Source: Paenibacillus sp. L3-i20
GTDB taxonomy: Bacteria > Bacillota > Bacilli > Paenibacillales > Paenibacillaceae
Reading direction: 5' to 3'
Assembly (NCBI RefSeq): GCF_022180385.2
Contig: NZ_BQME02000002.1
Location: 434,001 to 498,000 of the forward strand
Length of the DNA stretch: 64,000 nt
The notes beneath the pieces are model-generated. The model saw nothing but the letters and a program-made list of their open reading frames with translations, made no database searches and had not been told where the DNA came from. A program made the position numbers and the translations under genes. Position 1 is the first letter of the stretch. Each line of letters starts with the position of its first letter. Of this stretch, positions 35,001 to 43,269 are shown piece by piece.

Positions 35001-36449
35001 ATGTCCAAAGATAAAGGATTTGTATCTGAAATTACACCGCAAAGCGAAGATTTCTCAGGATGGTATATTGATGTCATCAAAAAAGCTGAGCTTATGGATT
35101 ATTCACCAGTTCGGGGTTGTATTGTATTCCGACCGGATGGTTATGAAATATGGGAGCATATTCAGCGTGATCTAGATCGCCGCTTCAAGGAAACGGGACA
35201 TCGCAATGCGTATTTCCCGTTATTCATTCCAGAAAGCTTCTTCCAAAAAGAGAAGGAACATGTTGAGGGCTTTAATCCTGAACTTCCGTGGGTAACGGAA
35301 GCGGCGGGTGAGAAGCTGGAGGAAAGACTCGCAATTCGTCCTACTTCCGAAACAATGTTTGGTCATATGTATGCAAAATGGATTCAATCTTATCGTGACT
35401 TGCCATTGCTAATCAATCAATGGGCAAACGTTGTTCGTTGGGAGAAGCGCACTCTTCCTTTCTTGCGTACAAGTGAATTTTTATGGCAGGAAGGCCATAC
35501 CGCTCACGAAACGGAAGAGGAAGCACGTCAAGAAACGATGCAAATGCTCGACGTGTATACAAGTTTTGTAGAAGAGTTTCTTGCGATTCCCGTTATTAAA
35601 GGTGAAAAAACACCTTCAGAGCGCTTCGCAGGTGCTGTTGATACGTATTCGATTGAAGCAATGATGAAAGATGGACGAGCTGTACAAGCTGGTACGTCTC
35701 ATTACCTTGGAACTAAGTTTGCAGTTGCGTTTGATATTAAATTTTTGGATCGAGAAAATACATTGCAATTTGCTCACACAACATCATGGGGTGTCAGCAC
35801 TCGTCTAATCGGGGCGCTAATTATGGTTCATGGTGATGATCGTGGACTTGCATTGCCTCCTAAAGTTGCACCAACGCAAGTTATCATGATTCCAATCGGC
35901 CCTGCTAAAATGCGTGAGCAAGTTGTTGGCAGAGTGGACGAGCTATATTCCGTGCTTAAGAAAGCAGGAGTTAGAGTTAAAGTAGATGATCGCTCTGATG
36001 TTAGCCCAGGATGGAAGTTTAATGAATACGAAATGCGCGGAGTACCTCTTCGTCTTGAACTTGGACCACGTGATATGGAGAACGGAGTAGTTGTTCTCGT
36101 GTCCCGTATAACAGGTGAGAAACGTATCGTACAGCAGGATAACTTGGTGGCTGAGGTTGAAGCAATGCTTGCTGAAACTCATGATGAAATGTTTAAACGT
36201 GCTAAAGAATTCCGAGCGAACAATTCTCGTTCAGTTGATACTCTGGATGAGATGAAGAGCTTCCTCGAAGAGCAACGTGGATTTGTTGAAAGCGGCTGGT
36301 GTGGTTCTGAAGCTTGCGAGAAGCAAGTGAAGGAAGAAACGGGTGCGACAAGTCGCAACATTCCGTTCGAGCCAACTGTCCAGAAGGCTACTTGTTTAGT
36401 ATGTGGCGACGCATCTAAACATACTGTTGTTTTTGCACGTGCTTATTAA
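35001..36449 (+). CDS. proS: Prolyl-tRNA synthetase, archaeal/eukaryote-like type
   Basis: ProRS charges tRNA-Pro. This 482-residue enzyme begins ITPQSEDFSGWYIDVIKKAE and has class II motif 2 RWEKRTLPFLRTSEFLWQEG and motif 3 (TSWGVSTRLIGALIM, about residues 261-275). It lacks the editing insertion of the longer bacterial form (about 565 aa) and instead has a C-terminal zinc-type domain with Cys434, Cys439, Cys465 and Cys468 and a terminal Tyr. This matches the ProS2-type enzyme of some bacilli. B. subtilis carries the bacterial form at this same place. GGGGAG overlapping the rasP end serves as ribosome binding site. Confidence 0.96.
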   Translation: MSKDKGFVSEITPQSEDFSGWYIDVIKKAELMDYSPVRGCIVFRPDGYEIWEHIQRDLDRRFKETGHRNAYFPLFIPESFFQKEKEHVEGFNPELPWVTEAAGEKLEERLAIRPTSETMFGHMYAKWIQSYRDLPLLINQWANVVRWEKRTLPFLRTSEFLWQEGHTAHETEEEARQETMQMLDVYTSFVEEFLAIPVIKGEKTPSERFAGAVDTYSIEAMMKDGRAVQAGTSHYLGTKFAVAFDIKFLDRENTLQFAHTTSWGVSTRLIGALIMVHGDDRGLALPPKVAPTQVIMIPIGPAKMREQVVGRVDELYSVLKKAGVRVKVDDRSDVSPGWKFNEYEMRGVPLRLELGPRDMENGVVVLVSRITGEKRIVQQDNLVAEVEAMLAETHDEMFKRAKEFRANNSRSVDTLDEMKSFLEEQRGFVESGWCGSEACEKQVKEETGATSRNIPFEPTVQKATCLVCGDASKHTVVFARAY

Positions 36450-36492
36450 GAACTGAATATGTTCGGTTCGGATCGTCAAGGAGTGGAAGTAC

Positions 36493-39400
36493 ATGAGCCA
36501 AACCGGTGACAAGCGACAGCGTTTCGAACTGCTATTGCAGCAAGCGGGGCTGCCGCAAGAACTTATTCATACTTATTTTCAAGATGGATATATCGATCAA
36601 GTGATCGTAAGCAATAAAAATAAGGAATGGACGTTTTGCATCCGCAAAACGTCCATGGTTCCTTTACAGGCCTATAATGGTCTGTGCCAAGCCGTCAGAA
36701 TGAAGTTTGAGCAGATTGCACAAACTTCATTCGTCTTTATTTATGATTCTGTTATTGAAACAGAAAATATTGTGCTTCAATATTGGCCGCTCTTCATAGA
36801 GTGGGCACAGAAGGAAATTGCGTCAGTTAACGGATGGCTGCAGAAGGCCTCGATTGATGCGCAAGGTGATGTTATAACGATATCATTACTTGATTCTACT
36901 GGACTTGAGCTTGCTCGTAAGAAGGGCGTCGATGAAGCGGTCGTTTCATTTTTTAAATCCCAGTTCGAACGTGATTGTAAAGTTAAGCTCGTAATGGGCG
37001 AATCTAGACAAGAGATTTATGAAGAATTTGTGCAGAAGATTGAGCAAGAAGAACGTGAAGCTGTCCAGCAATTAATGGCTGAGTCACAAATAGAATCCGA
37101 TGCTTCAGGAGACAATGGCGAAGAAGTTGTGCGTCTTGCGGTCGGTTATGATATTCGTGAGGATGCTACTCCACTTATGAACATTCAAGATGAGGAAAAG
37201 AAAATTACGGTGCAGGGCGCTGTATTTGGTCTTGATGTTAAGGAGTTGCGCAACGGAAGCACGTTGTTTACGTTCAATGTCACAGACTTCTCTGATTCTA
37301 TCGCCATGAAGATGTTCGCCAAAACAAAGGACGATGTTAAAGTATTGTCTCAACTGGCTAATGGCAAGTGGATAAAAGCTCGTGGAAGAATCGAATATGA
37401 TCGCTTCATGCAGGAGCCAGAGCTTGTTATGATGCCAAATGATTTGCATGAAATCGGATCTCCTCGAGAGCGAATGGATAAGGCTGAGGAGAAAAGGGTT
37501 GAATTCCATCTTCATACAACGATGAGCTCAATGGATGCAGTTGCACCGATTGATGCTTACGTAAAGATGGCAGCCAAGTGGGGTCACAAAGCGATTGCTG
37601 TGACAGATCATAGCAACGTCCAGTGTTATCCAGATGCAGTGAAATCGGCAAAGAAGCACGGAATGAAAGTTTTATTTGGACTGGAAGCGAATGTCGTTAA
37701 CGATGCAGTACCTATGGTGCTAAACTCCAGACCGGAGTTGCTTGCCACAGCGCAATATATTGTTTTCGATATAGAAACAACCGGCTTATCGGTTACTAAT
37801 AACAAAATTATCGAGCTTGCAGGCGTCCGGATGCGTGATGGTAAAGAAGTGGATAGATTCACTACATTTATTAATCCGCATGAGAAGATTCCTTATCATA
37901 TCCAGCAATTGACCAACATCAATGATGAAATGGTAAAAGATGCTCCTGAGCTTGAGCCTAAACTTCGAGAATTTATCGAATACATTGGTAATGACGTATT
38001 AGTAGCGCATAACGCTCGATTCGATGTTGGATTCATTCAGGCTAACTGCAAGTCACTCGGTCTACCTGAAGTAAAAAACCCAGTTCTTGACACGCTGGAA
38101 TTAGCAAGGTTTTTACTTCCAACGATGAAAAATCACCGGCTTAACACATTAGCGGATAAATATAAAGTAGGCTTGGAAAGCCATCACAGAGCGATTGATG
38201 ATTCCCTTGCATTGGGCGGAGTACTCTATGCTCTAATCGGTGTTGCTGCGGAGCGAAATATTACTGATTTACATCAATTAAATGATTATGTTGGTTTGGA
38301 TATTTCGAACTCAAGGCCGTTTCATTGCAACATCTATGCACTAAATGCAATTGGCAAAAAAAATCTATTTAAGCTGATTTCCTTATCGCATACGGAATAT
38401 TTCAAACGAGTAGCAACAATTCCAAAGAGCAAGCTAGTTGAGCTTCGTGAAGGATTGCTCGTTATTTCCGGTTGTGAAAAAGGCGAGTTTTTTGAGACGG
38501 TGCTTAATAAGTCTCAAGAAGAGGCAAAGGACATTGCAGAATTTTACGATGTGCTTGAAATTCAACCTATCGATTTCTATATGCATTTAGTAGAAAAAGG
38601 TTTAGTTGGCAGCCGTGCTGAGATCGAAGGCGCGATGCGTCGAATTTGTCAAATTGCTGATGAACTTGGTAAGCCAGTTATCGCAACGGGTAACGTTCAT
38701 TATTTGAATCCACGTGACAAAATGTATCGTGATATTACCATTCATGGTATTACTGGCTTTAGCCCGCTCAAAAGTATTCGGAAGCCGGACGCCCATTTCC
38801 GCACGACGGAAGAGATGCTTGAGGAATTCAAGTTTCTTGGTGAAGCTAGAGCTAGGGAAGTTGTAATTACAAATACAGTAGCTCTATCCGAGCGATTTGA
38901 GCCGTTCGATATGTTCCCTAAGGAATTATTTACACCGATTATTGAAGGCGCAGATGAAGAAATTCGTAGCACTTGTTATGATACAGCGAAATCTATGTAT
39001 GGAGAGAATCTTCCTCAAGTCGTTATTGACCGTTTGGAGAAGGAACTTGTCCCGATTATTAAATATCGTTTCTCCGCCAACTATCTCATCTCAGAGAAGC
39101 TGGTGAAGAAATCCAATCAAGACGGATATTTGGTTGGCTCCAGGGGTTCAGTTGGATCTTCTGTTGTAGCAACTTTTCTAGGTATATCCGAAGTTAATCC
39201 GTTGCCAGCGCATTACTTATGCTTGAGTTCGGATTGTCGCCACAGTGAGTGGTTCCTTGATGGTAGTGTACCGAGTGGTTTTGACTTGCCTGATAAAGGA
39301 TGCCCGAATTGCGGAAAACCGATGAAGGGCGAAGGTCAAGATATACCGTTTGAGACTTTCCTAGGGTTTAAAGGCGATAAAGTTCCCGATATCGATCTTA

Positions 39401-40809
39401 ACTTTTCTGGTGAATATCAGCCTATCGCTCATAACTATACAAAAGTACTCTTTGGTGAAAAAAGTGTATTTAGAGCAGGTACGATAGGTACGGTTGCTGA
39501 GAAGACAGCATATGGATTTGCTAAGAAGTATGAAGAAGAGCAAAACAAAAAGTGGCGTAGAGCCGAGCTTGAACGATTAGCTAGCGGATGTACAGGTGTG
39601 AAGCGGAGCACTGGGCAGCATCCAGGCGGTATCGTTGTTGTTCCTGATTATATTGAGGTCGAGGATATTACACCAGTACAATTCCCAGCAGATGACGTTA
39701 ATGCGGAATGGAAAACAACTCATTTCGACTACCATGCCTTCGATGAAAACTTGCTCAAGCTCGATATTCTTGGGCATGATGATCCGACGATGATGCGGAT
39801 GCTGCAAGATTTGACAGGTGTTGATCCAACAACAATCCCGATGAATGATCCTAAAGTTATGAGCATGTTCAATTCTACCAAAGCACTTGGAGTAATGCCT
39901 GAGATGATCAAATCATCAGTTGCCACTTACGGCGTACCTGAGATGGGGACAAAGTTTGTAAGGCAAATGTTGCATGAGACCCAGCCGTCATCCTTTGCGG
40001 ATTTATTGCAAATTTCAGGGTTGTCGCATGGTACCGGTGTATGGCTTGGCAACGCACAAGAGCTTATTAAAAATGGAACCTGCAATATCAAAACCGTTAT
40101 CGGCTGTCGTGATGACATTATGCTTTATTTGATCTATAAGGCTGGTATGGATGCGGGGTTAGCGTTCAAAATTACGGAGAGTGTTCGTAAAGGTAAAGGT
40201 CTTACTCAAGAGTGGATCGATGAGATGAAACGCTGCAAAGTGCCACAATGGTACATCGATTCATGTTTACGTATTGAGTATATGTTTCCAAAAGCCCATG
40301 CAGCGGCTTATGTTATTTCGGCAGTACGTACTGCTTACTTTAAGCTCTATTATCCAATCGAATATTATGCAACGTACTTTACAGTACGCGCAGATGACTT
40401 CGATCTGGAGCTGCTATGCCAAGGATATGAAGCTATAATTCGGAAGCTTGCAGAGATAGAGGCTAAAGGCTTCAATGCATTGCCGAAGGAAAAAAATATG
40501 GTTTCACAGCTGGAAATGTCGCTCGAAATGACAGCGAGAGGTTTCTCATTTAAACCGATCGATCTGTACCGTTCAGATGCAACGAAATTCCAAGTAGATG
40601 GTGGTTCACTCATTCCTCCATTTGCTGCTATTGCTGGTATTGGTGACAATGCTGCCCGGAATATTGCAGCATCACGGAATGACGGAGAGTTTCTGTCGAT
40701 TGAGGATTTCCAGATGAAGTCCAAGGCAACAAAGACGATAATAGAGGTTTTAAACGGTATGGGTTGTTTCCGCGGACTCCCAGAATCCAACCAACTTTCT
40801 TTGTTTTAA
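36493..40809 (+). CDS. polC: DNA polymerase III alpha subunit, Gram-positive type PolC
   Basis: PolC (1438 aa) is the main replicative polymerase of low-GC Gram-positives. Domains in order: N-terminal region, OB fold (about 230-320), PHP domain beginning VEFHLHTTMSSMDA (His339/His341) which is interrupted by the DEDDh proofreading exonuclease (FDIETTGL, Asp426/Glu428), zinc finger (CLSSDC then CPNCGKPM), and palm with catalytic Asp966/Asp968 in PDIDLNFSGEY, then fingers with FPKAHAAAYVISAVR. AAGGAGTG precedes ATG 36493. Length and all catalytic motifs are standard. Confidence 0.98.
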   Translation: MSQTGDKRQRFELLLQQAGLPQELIHTYFQDGYIDQVIVSNKNKEWTFCIRKTSMVPLQAYNGLCQAVRMKFEQIAQTSFVFIYDSVIETENIVLQYWPLFIEWAQKEIASVNGWLQKASIDAQGDVITISLLDSTGLELARKKGVDEAVVSFFKSQFERDCKVKLVMGESRQEIYEEFVQKIEQEEREAVQQLMAESQIESDASGDNGEEVVRLAVGYDIREDATPLMNIQDEEKKITVQGAVFGLDVKELRNGSTLFTFNVTDFSDSIAMKMFAKTKDDVKVLSQLANGKWIKARGRIEYDRFMQEPELVMMPNDLHEIGSPRERMDKAEEKRVEFHLHTTMSSMDAVAPIDAYVKMAAKWGHKAIAVTDHSNVQCYPDAVKSAKKHGMKVLFGLEANVVNDAVPMVLNSRPELLATAQYIVFDIETTGLSVTNNKIIELAGVRMRDGKEVDRFTTFINPHEKIPYHIQQLTNINDEMVKDAPELEPKLREFIEYIGNDVLVAHNARFDVGFIQANCKSLGLPEVKNPVLDTLELARFLLPTMKNHRLNTLADKYKVGLESHHRAIDDSLALGGVLYALIGVAAERNITDLHQLNDYVGLDISNSRPFHCNIYALNAIGKKNLFKLISLSHTEYFKRVATIPKSKLVELREGLLVISGCEKGEFFETVLNKSQEEAKDIAEFYDVLEIQPIDFYMHLVEKGLVGSRAEIEGAMRRICQIADELGKPVIATGNVHYLNPRDKMYRDITIHGITGFSPLKSIRKPDAHFRTTEEMLEEFKFLGEARAREVVITNTVALSERFEPFDMFPKELFTPIIEGADEEIRSTCYDTAKSMYGENLPQVVIDRLEKELVPIIKYRFSANYLISEKLVKKSNQDGYLVGSRGSVGSSVVATFLGISEVNPLPAHYLCLSSDCRHSEWFLDGSVPSGFDLPDKGCPNCGKPMKGEGQDIPFETFLGFKGDKVPDIDLNFSGEYQPIAHNYTKVLFGEKSVFRAGTIGTVAEKTAYGFAKKYEEEQNKKWRRAELERLASGCTGVKRSTGQHPGGIVVVPDYIEVEDITPVQFPADDVNAEWKTTHFDYHAFDENLLKLDILGHDDPTMMRMLQDLTGVDPTTIPMNDPKVMSMFNSTKALGVMPEMIKSSVATYGVPEMGTKFVRQMLHETQPSSFADLLQISGLSHGTGVWLGNAQELIKNGTCNIKTVIGCRDDIMLYLIYKAGMDAGLAFKITESVRKGKGLTQEWIDEMKRCKVPQWYIDSCLRIEYMFPKAHAAAYVISAVRTAYFKLYYPIEYYATYFTVRADDFDLELLCQGYEAIIRKLAEIEAKGFNALPKEKNMVSQLEMSLEMTARGFSFKPIDLYRSDATKFQVDGGSLIPPFAAIAGIGDNAARNIAASRNDGEFLSIEDFQMKSKATKTIIEVLNGMGCFRGLPESNQLSLF

Positions 40810-40834
40810 ATTTGGATTGACTAGAAATCATTTC

Positions 40835-40863
40835 TTGTCACTCTTATGCGATTATGATATAAT
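40835..40863 (+). promoter_or_regulatory. Sigma-A promoter of the rimP-nusA-infB operon
   Basis: TTGTCA (40835-40840), 17-base spacer, TATAAT (40858-40863). Five of six -35 bases and all -10 bases match consensus. Start is expected near 40870, leaving a leader of about 110 bases. Confidence 0.85.
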
Positions 40864-40901
40864 TTTTGTGGCAATGATGAAGATGAAATCTTTAATGCAG
40901 A

Positions 40902-40930
40902 AGAGTGGGGAAACCCACTCTTTACGTTTT
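40902..40930 (+). terminator. Terminator-like hairpin in the rimP leader (possible attenuator)
   Basis: AGAGTGGG (40902-40909), GAAA tetraloop, CCCACTCT (40914-40921), then TTACGTTTTG. The perfect 8-bp stem lies between the promoter and the rimP start, so it can act only as an attenuator, processing site or stabiliser. The T-run is interrupted. Confidence 0.55.
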
Positions 40931-40979
40931 GTATTCGGCAATTACACATTGCGCTATGATAACAGGAGGTCAACCTAAT

Positions 40980-41441
40980 TTGAGCACATCCAATATCAAA
41001 TCCGCTATTGAGGTAATGATAAATCCTTTCCTCAATGACAATGGCTTTGAACTGGTCGATATTGAATATATCAAGGAAGGCAGTAATTGGTTTTTACGAA
41101 TTTTCGTAGATAAGGAAGGCGGCATCGACATTGATGATTGCAAACGAATCAGTGAATTCGTAAGCGAAGAGCTCGATAGCAACGATCCGATAACCGACGC
41201 CTATTTCCTTGAAGTGTCTTCACCAGGTGCGGAAAGACCGCTAAAGAAGCCTGATGATGTGCGTAAAGCGATTGGCAAGCATGTATTTATAACGACATAT
41301 GAGCCTATCGACGGATCGAAAGAGTTCGAAGGCATGCTGGTAGCGTTCGACGGTGAGAACGTTACTATTAGCATAGGCAAAAGAGAACATGCGATTCCGT
41401 ATAACAAAGTCGCAAACGCACGTTTGGCTATCGTTTTTTAA
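40980..41441 (+). CDS. rimP: Ribosome maturation factor RimP
   Basis: RimP (153 aa; YlxS in Bacillus) helps early 30S assembly. The N-terminal domain includes ELVDIEYIKEGSNWFLRIFV and DIDDCKRISEFVSEELD, and the C-terminal Sm-like fold includes FEGMLVAFDGENVTI. The start is TTG 40980 with AGGAGGT upstream; a longer in-frame ORF from 40905 overlaps the leader hairpin and is rejected. It leads the operon with nusA and infB. Confidence 0.95.
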   Translation: MSTSNIKSAIEVMINPFLNDNGFELVDIEYIKEGSNWFLRIFVDKEGGIDIDDCKRISEFVSEELDSNDPITDAYFLEVSSPGAERPLKKPDDVRKAIGKHVFITTYEPIDGSKEFEGMLVAFDGENVTISIGKREHAIPYNKVANARLAIVF

Positions 41442-41477
41442 ATTTGCTTATATTATGAAAGGGGGAACTTCGTTCCA

Positions 41478-42575
41478 ATGAGTATGGATTTTATTGAAGC
41501 CTTGCTGGAAATAGAGAGAGATAAGGGGATTGCTAAGGAAGTATTGCTTGATGCAATTGAAGCAGCTCTTATCTCGAGCTACAAGCGTAATTTCAACACA
41601 GCGCAAAATGTCAGAGTCGACATTAACCGTCATACTGGCGTAATTAAAGTTTATGCCCGCAAAACGGTTGTTGATGAAGTGCTTGATTCGCGTTTAGAGA
41701 TTACAATCGAGGCTTCTCGTGAGGTCAACCCGCACTACCAACTTGACGATGTAGCTGAGATCGAAGTTACTCCAAGAGACTTTGGACGCATCGCAGCTCA
41801 AACTGCGAAGCAAGTTGTAACGCAGCGAATTCGTGAAGCTGAGCGCGGTTTGATTTACAATGCGTTTATCGATAAAGAAGAAGATATCGTAAATGGAATT
41901 GTGCAGCGTCAAGATGTTCGAAATCTGTTCATTGACCTGGGTAAAGTGGAAGCCGTTCTTCCTCTAACTGAGCTTATGCCGACGGACAAGTTTAAACATG
42001 GCGACCGTGTGAAATCTTTTATTACGAAAGTAGAGAACACAACAAAAGGTCCTCAAATTATAATGTCCCGTACACATCCGGGCCTATTGAAACGTTTATT
42101 CGAGCTTGAGGTGCCTGAAATTTATGATGGCGTCGTTGAGATTCGCTCAGTTGCTCGTGAAGCGGGCTTCCGCTCCAAAATTGCTGTATTTTCTCGTAAT
42201 GAGGAAGTGGATCCAGTAGGTTCATGCGTAGGCCAAAAGGGTATGCGTGTACAAACAATTGTAAACGAGCTAAAAGGTGAAAAAATCGATATCGTTCGTT
42301 GGTCTGAAAGTGTGGAAGAATATGTGGCTAACGCACTAAGTCCATCCAAAGTGCTTGAAGTTATCGTATTCGAGCAAGAGAAGATGGCTCGTGTAATTGT
42401 TCCTGATTACCAGCTTTCACTTGCAATTGGTATTAAAGGTCAGAATGCTCGTTTGGCTGCGAAGCTAACAGGCTGGAAGATTGATATCAAGAGTGAAGCA
42501 CAGGCCGAACAGGAATATGGTCGTCCGAAGTCTGCAACGGGAACGATGCATCAGGACTCTGTTTCCATCGATTAG
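41478..42575 (+). CDS. nusA: Transcription termination/antitermination factor NusA
   Basis: NusA (365 aa) binds RNA polymerase and modulates pausing, termination and antitermination. The N-terminal domain (MDFIEALLEIERDKGIAKEV), an S1 domain (about 133-200), and two KH domains containing VGSCVGQKGMRVQTIVNEL and LAIGIKGQNARLAAKLTGW are seen. As in other Gram-positives it lacks the extra C-terminal acidic repeats of E. coli. AAAGGGGG precedes ATG 41478. Confidence 0.97.
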   Translation: MSMDFIEALLEIERDKGIAKEVLLDAIEAALISSYKRNFNTAQNVRVDINRHTGVIKVYARKTVVDEVLDSRLEITIEASREVNPHYQLDDVAEIEVTPRDFGRIAAQTAKQVVTQRIREAERGLIYNAFIDKEEDIVNGIVQRQDVRNLFIDLGKVEAVLPLTELMPTDKFKHGDRVKSFITKVENTTKGPQIIMSRTHPGLLKRLFELEVPEIYDGVVEIRSVAREAGFRSKIAVFSRNEEVDPVGSCVGQKGMRVQTIVNELKGEKIDIVRWSESVEEYVANALSPSKVLEVIVFEQEKMARVIVPDYQLSLAIGIKGQNARLAAKLTGWKIDIKSEAQAEQEYGRPKSATGTMHQDSVSID

Positions 42576-42614
42576 TACGAGGACGACATTACATGCGGCA
42601 GAGGAGGGTGTACG

Positions 42615-42926
42615 ATGAAACCGAGAAAAGTACCGCTTCGCAAATGCGTCGCTTGTCAGGAAATGATGCCGAAGAAGGAGCTTATTCGTATCGTGCGCAC
42701 ACCGGCCGATGAGGTCGGGATCGATCTAACTGGCAAGAAGGCGGGCCGAGGCGCTTATTTATGTGGCAAATTGGGTTGTTTTAAACTTGCAAAAAAAACA
42801 AAGGCGCTTGATAGGGCATTGAAACAACCTGTCGGCGAGCACATATATGATGAGCTAGAAAAAGAATTTATAGCGGTTGAAGATCAATTCATCGCAGCCA
42901 AGGAGCTGACGCAGGATGAAACCTAA
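42615..42926 (+). CDS. rnpM: YlxR-family protein (RNase P modulator RnpM)
   Basis: The 103-residue protein has the YlxR core: VPLRKCVACQEMMPKKELIR followed by GRGAYLC and a C-terminal helix. The family has been described as modulating RNase P in B. subtilis (RnpM) and as RNA binding. The GRGAYLC signature is intact. AGAGGAGGG precedes ATG 42615. It overlaps ylxQ by 11 bases. Confidence 0.92.
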   Translation: MKPRKVPLRKCVACQEMMPKKELIRIVRTPADEVGIDLTGKKAGRGAYLCGKLGCFKLAKKTKALDRALKQPVGEHIYDELEKEFIAVEDQFIAAKELTQDET

Positions 42927-43269
42927 CAAGACGCTATCGCAGCTTGGAATGGCTATGCGTGCTGGGAAGCTTATAACGGGTGACGAGATTGTTCTGAAAG
43001 CTGTTAGAGCTAAGAAGGTTTATCTGGTGATTATCGCCAATGATGCTTCTGATAATACGAAGAAGAAATTTAGAGACAAATGCAGCACCTACGGAATACA
43101 ACTCGCCGAAGCATTCGACCGAGAGCAGCTAGGAAAGGCGATTGGCAAGTCCGAACGCGTTGTGCTTGCGGTAACAGATATGCACTTCGGAAAAATGATT
43201 AGAAGTAATCTGAGCCAAAATACGGGGGTGGATCCTATTGAGCAACAAACAGGAGAGCAAAGACAATAA
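42916..43269 (+). CDS. ylxQ: L7Ae-family RNA-binding protein YlxQ
   Basis: The 117-residue protein is an L7Ae/L30e-fold K-turn-type RNA-binding protein. Features are the N-terminal [20 protein letters not shown], the DASDNTKKK block and a hydrophobic centre [11 protein letters not shown]. It lies between rnpM and infB as in B. subtilis. Its stop falls 29 bases inside infB, so translation of the two is tightly linked. Confidence 0.92.
   Translation: MKPNKTLSQLGMAMRAGKLITGDEIVLKAVRAKKVYLVIIANDASDNTKKKFRDKCSTYGIQLAEAFDREQLGKAIGKSERVVLAVTDMHFGKMIRSNLSQNTGVDPIEQQTGEQRQ

Noticed and set aside
40905-40979. N-terminal extension of rimP
   Set aside because: It covers the leader hairpin and precedes the AGGAGGT site, which belongs to TTG 40980.
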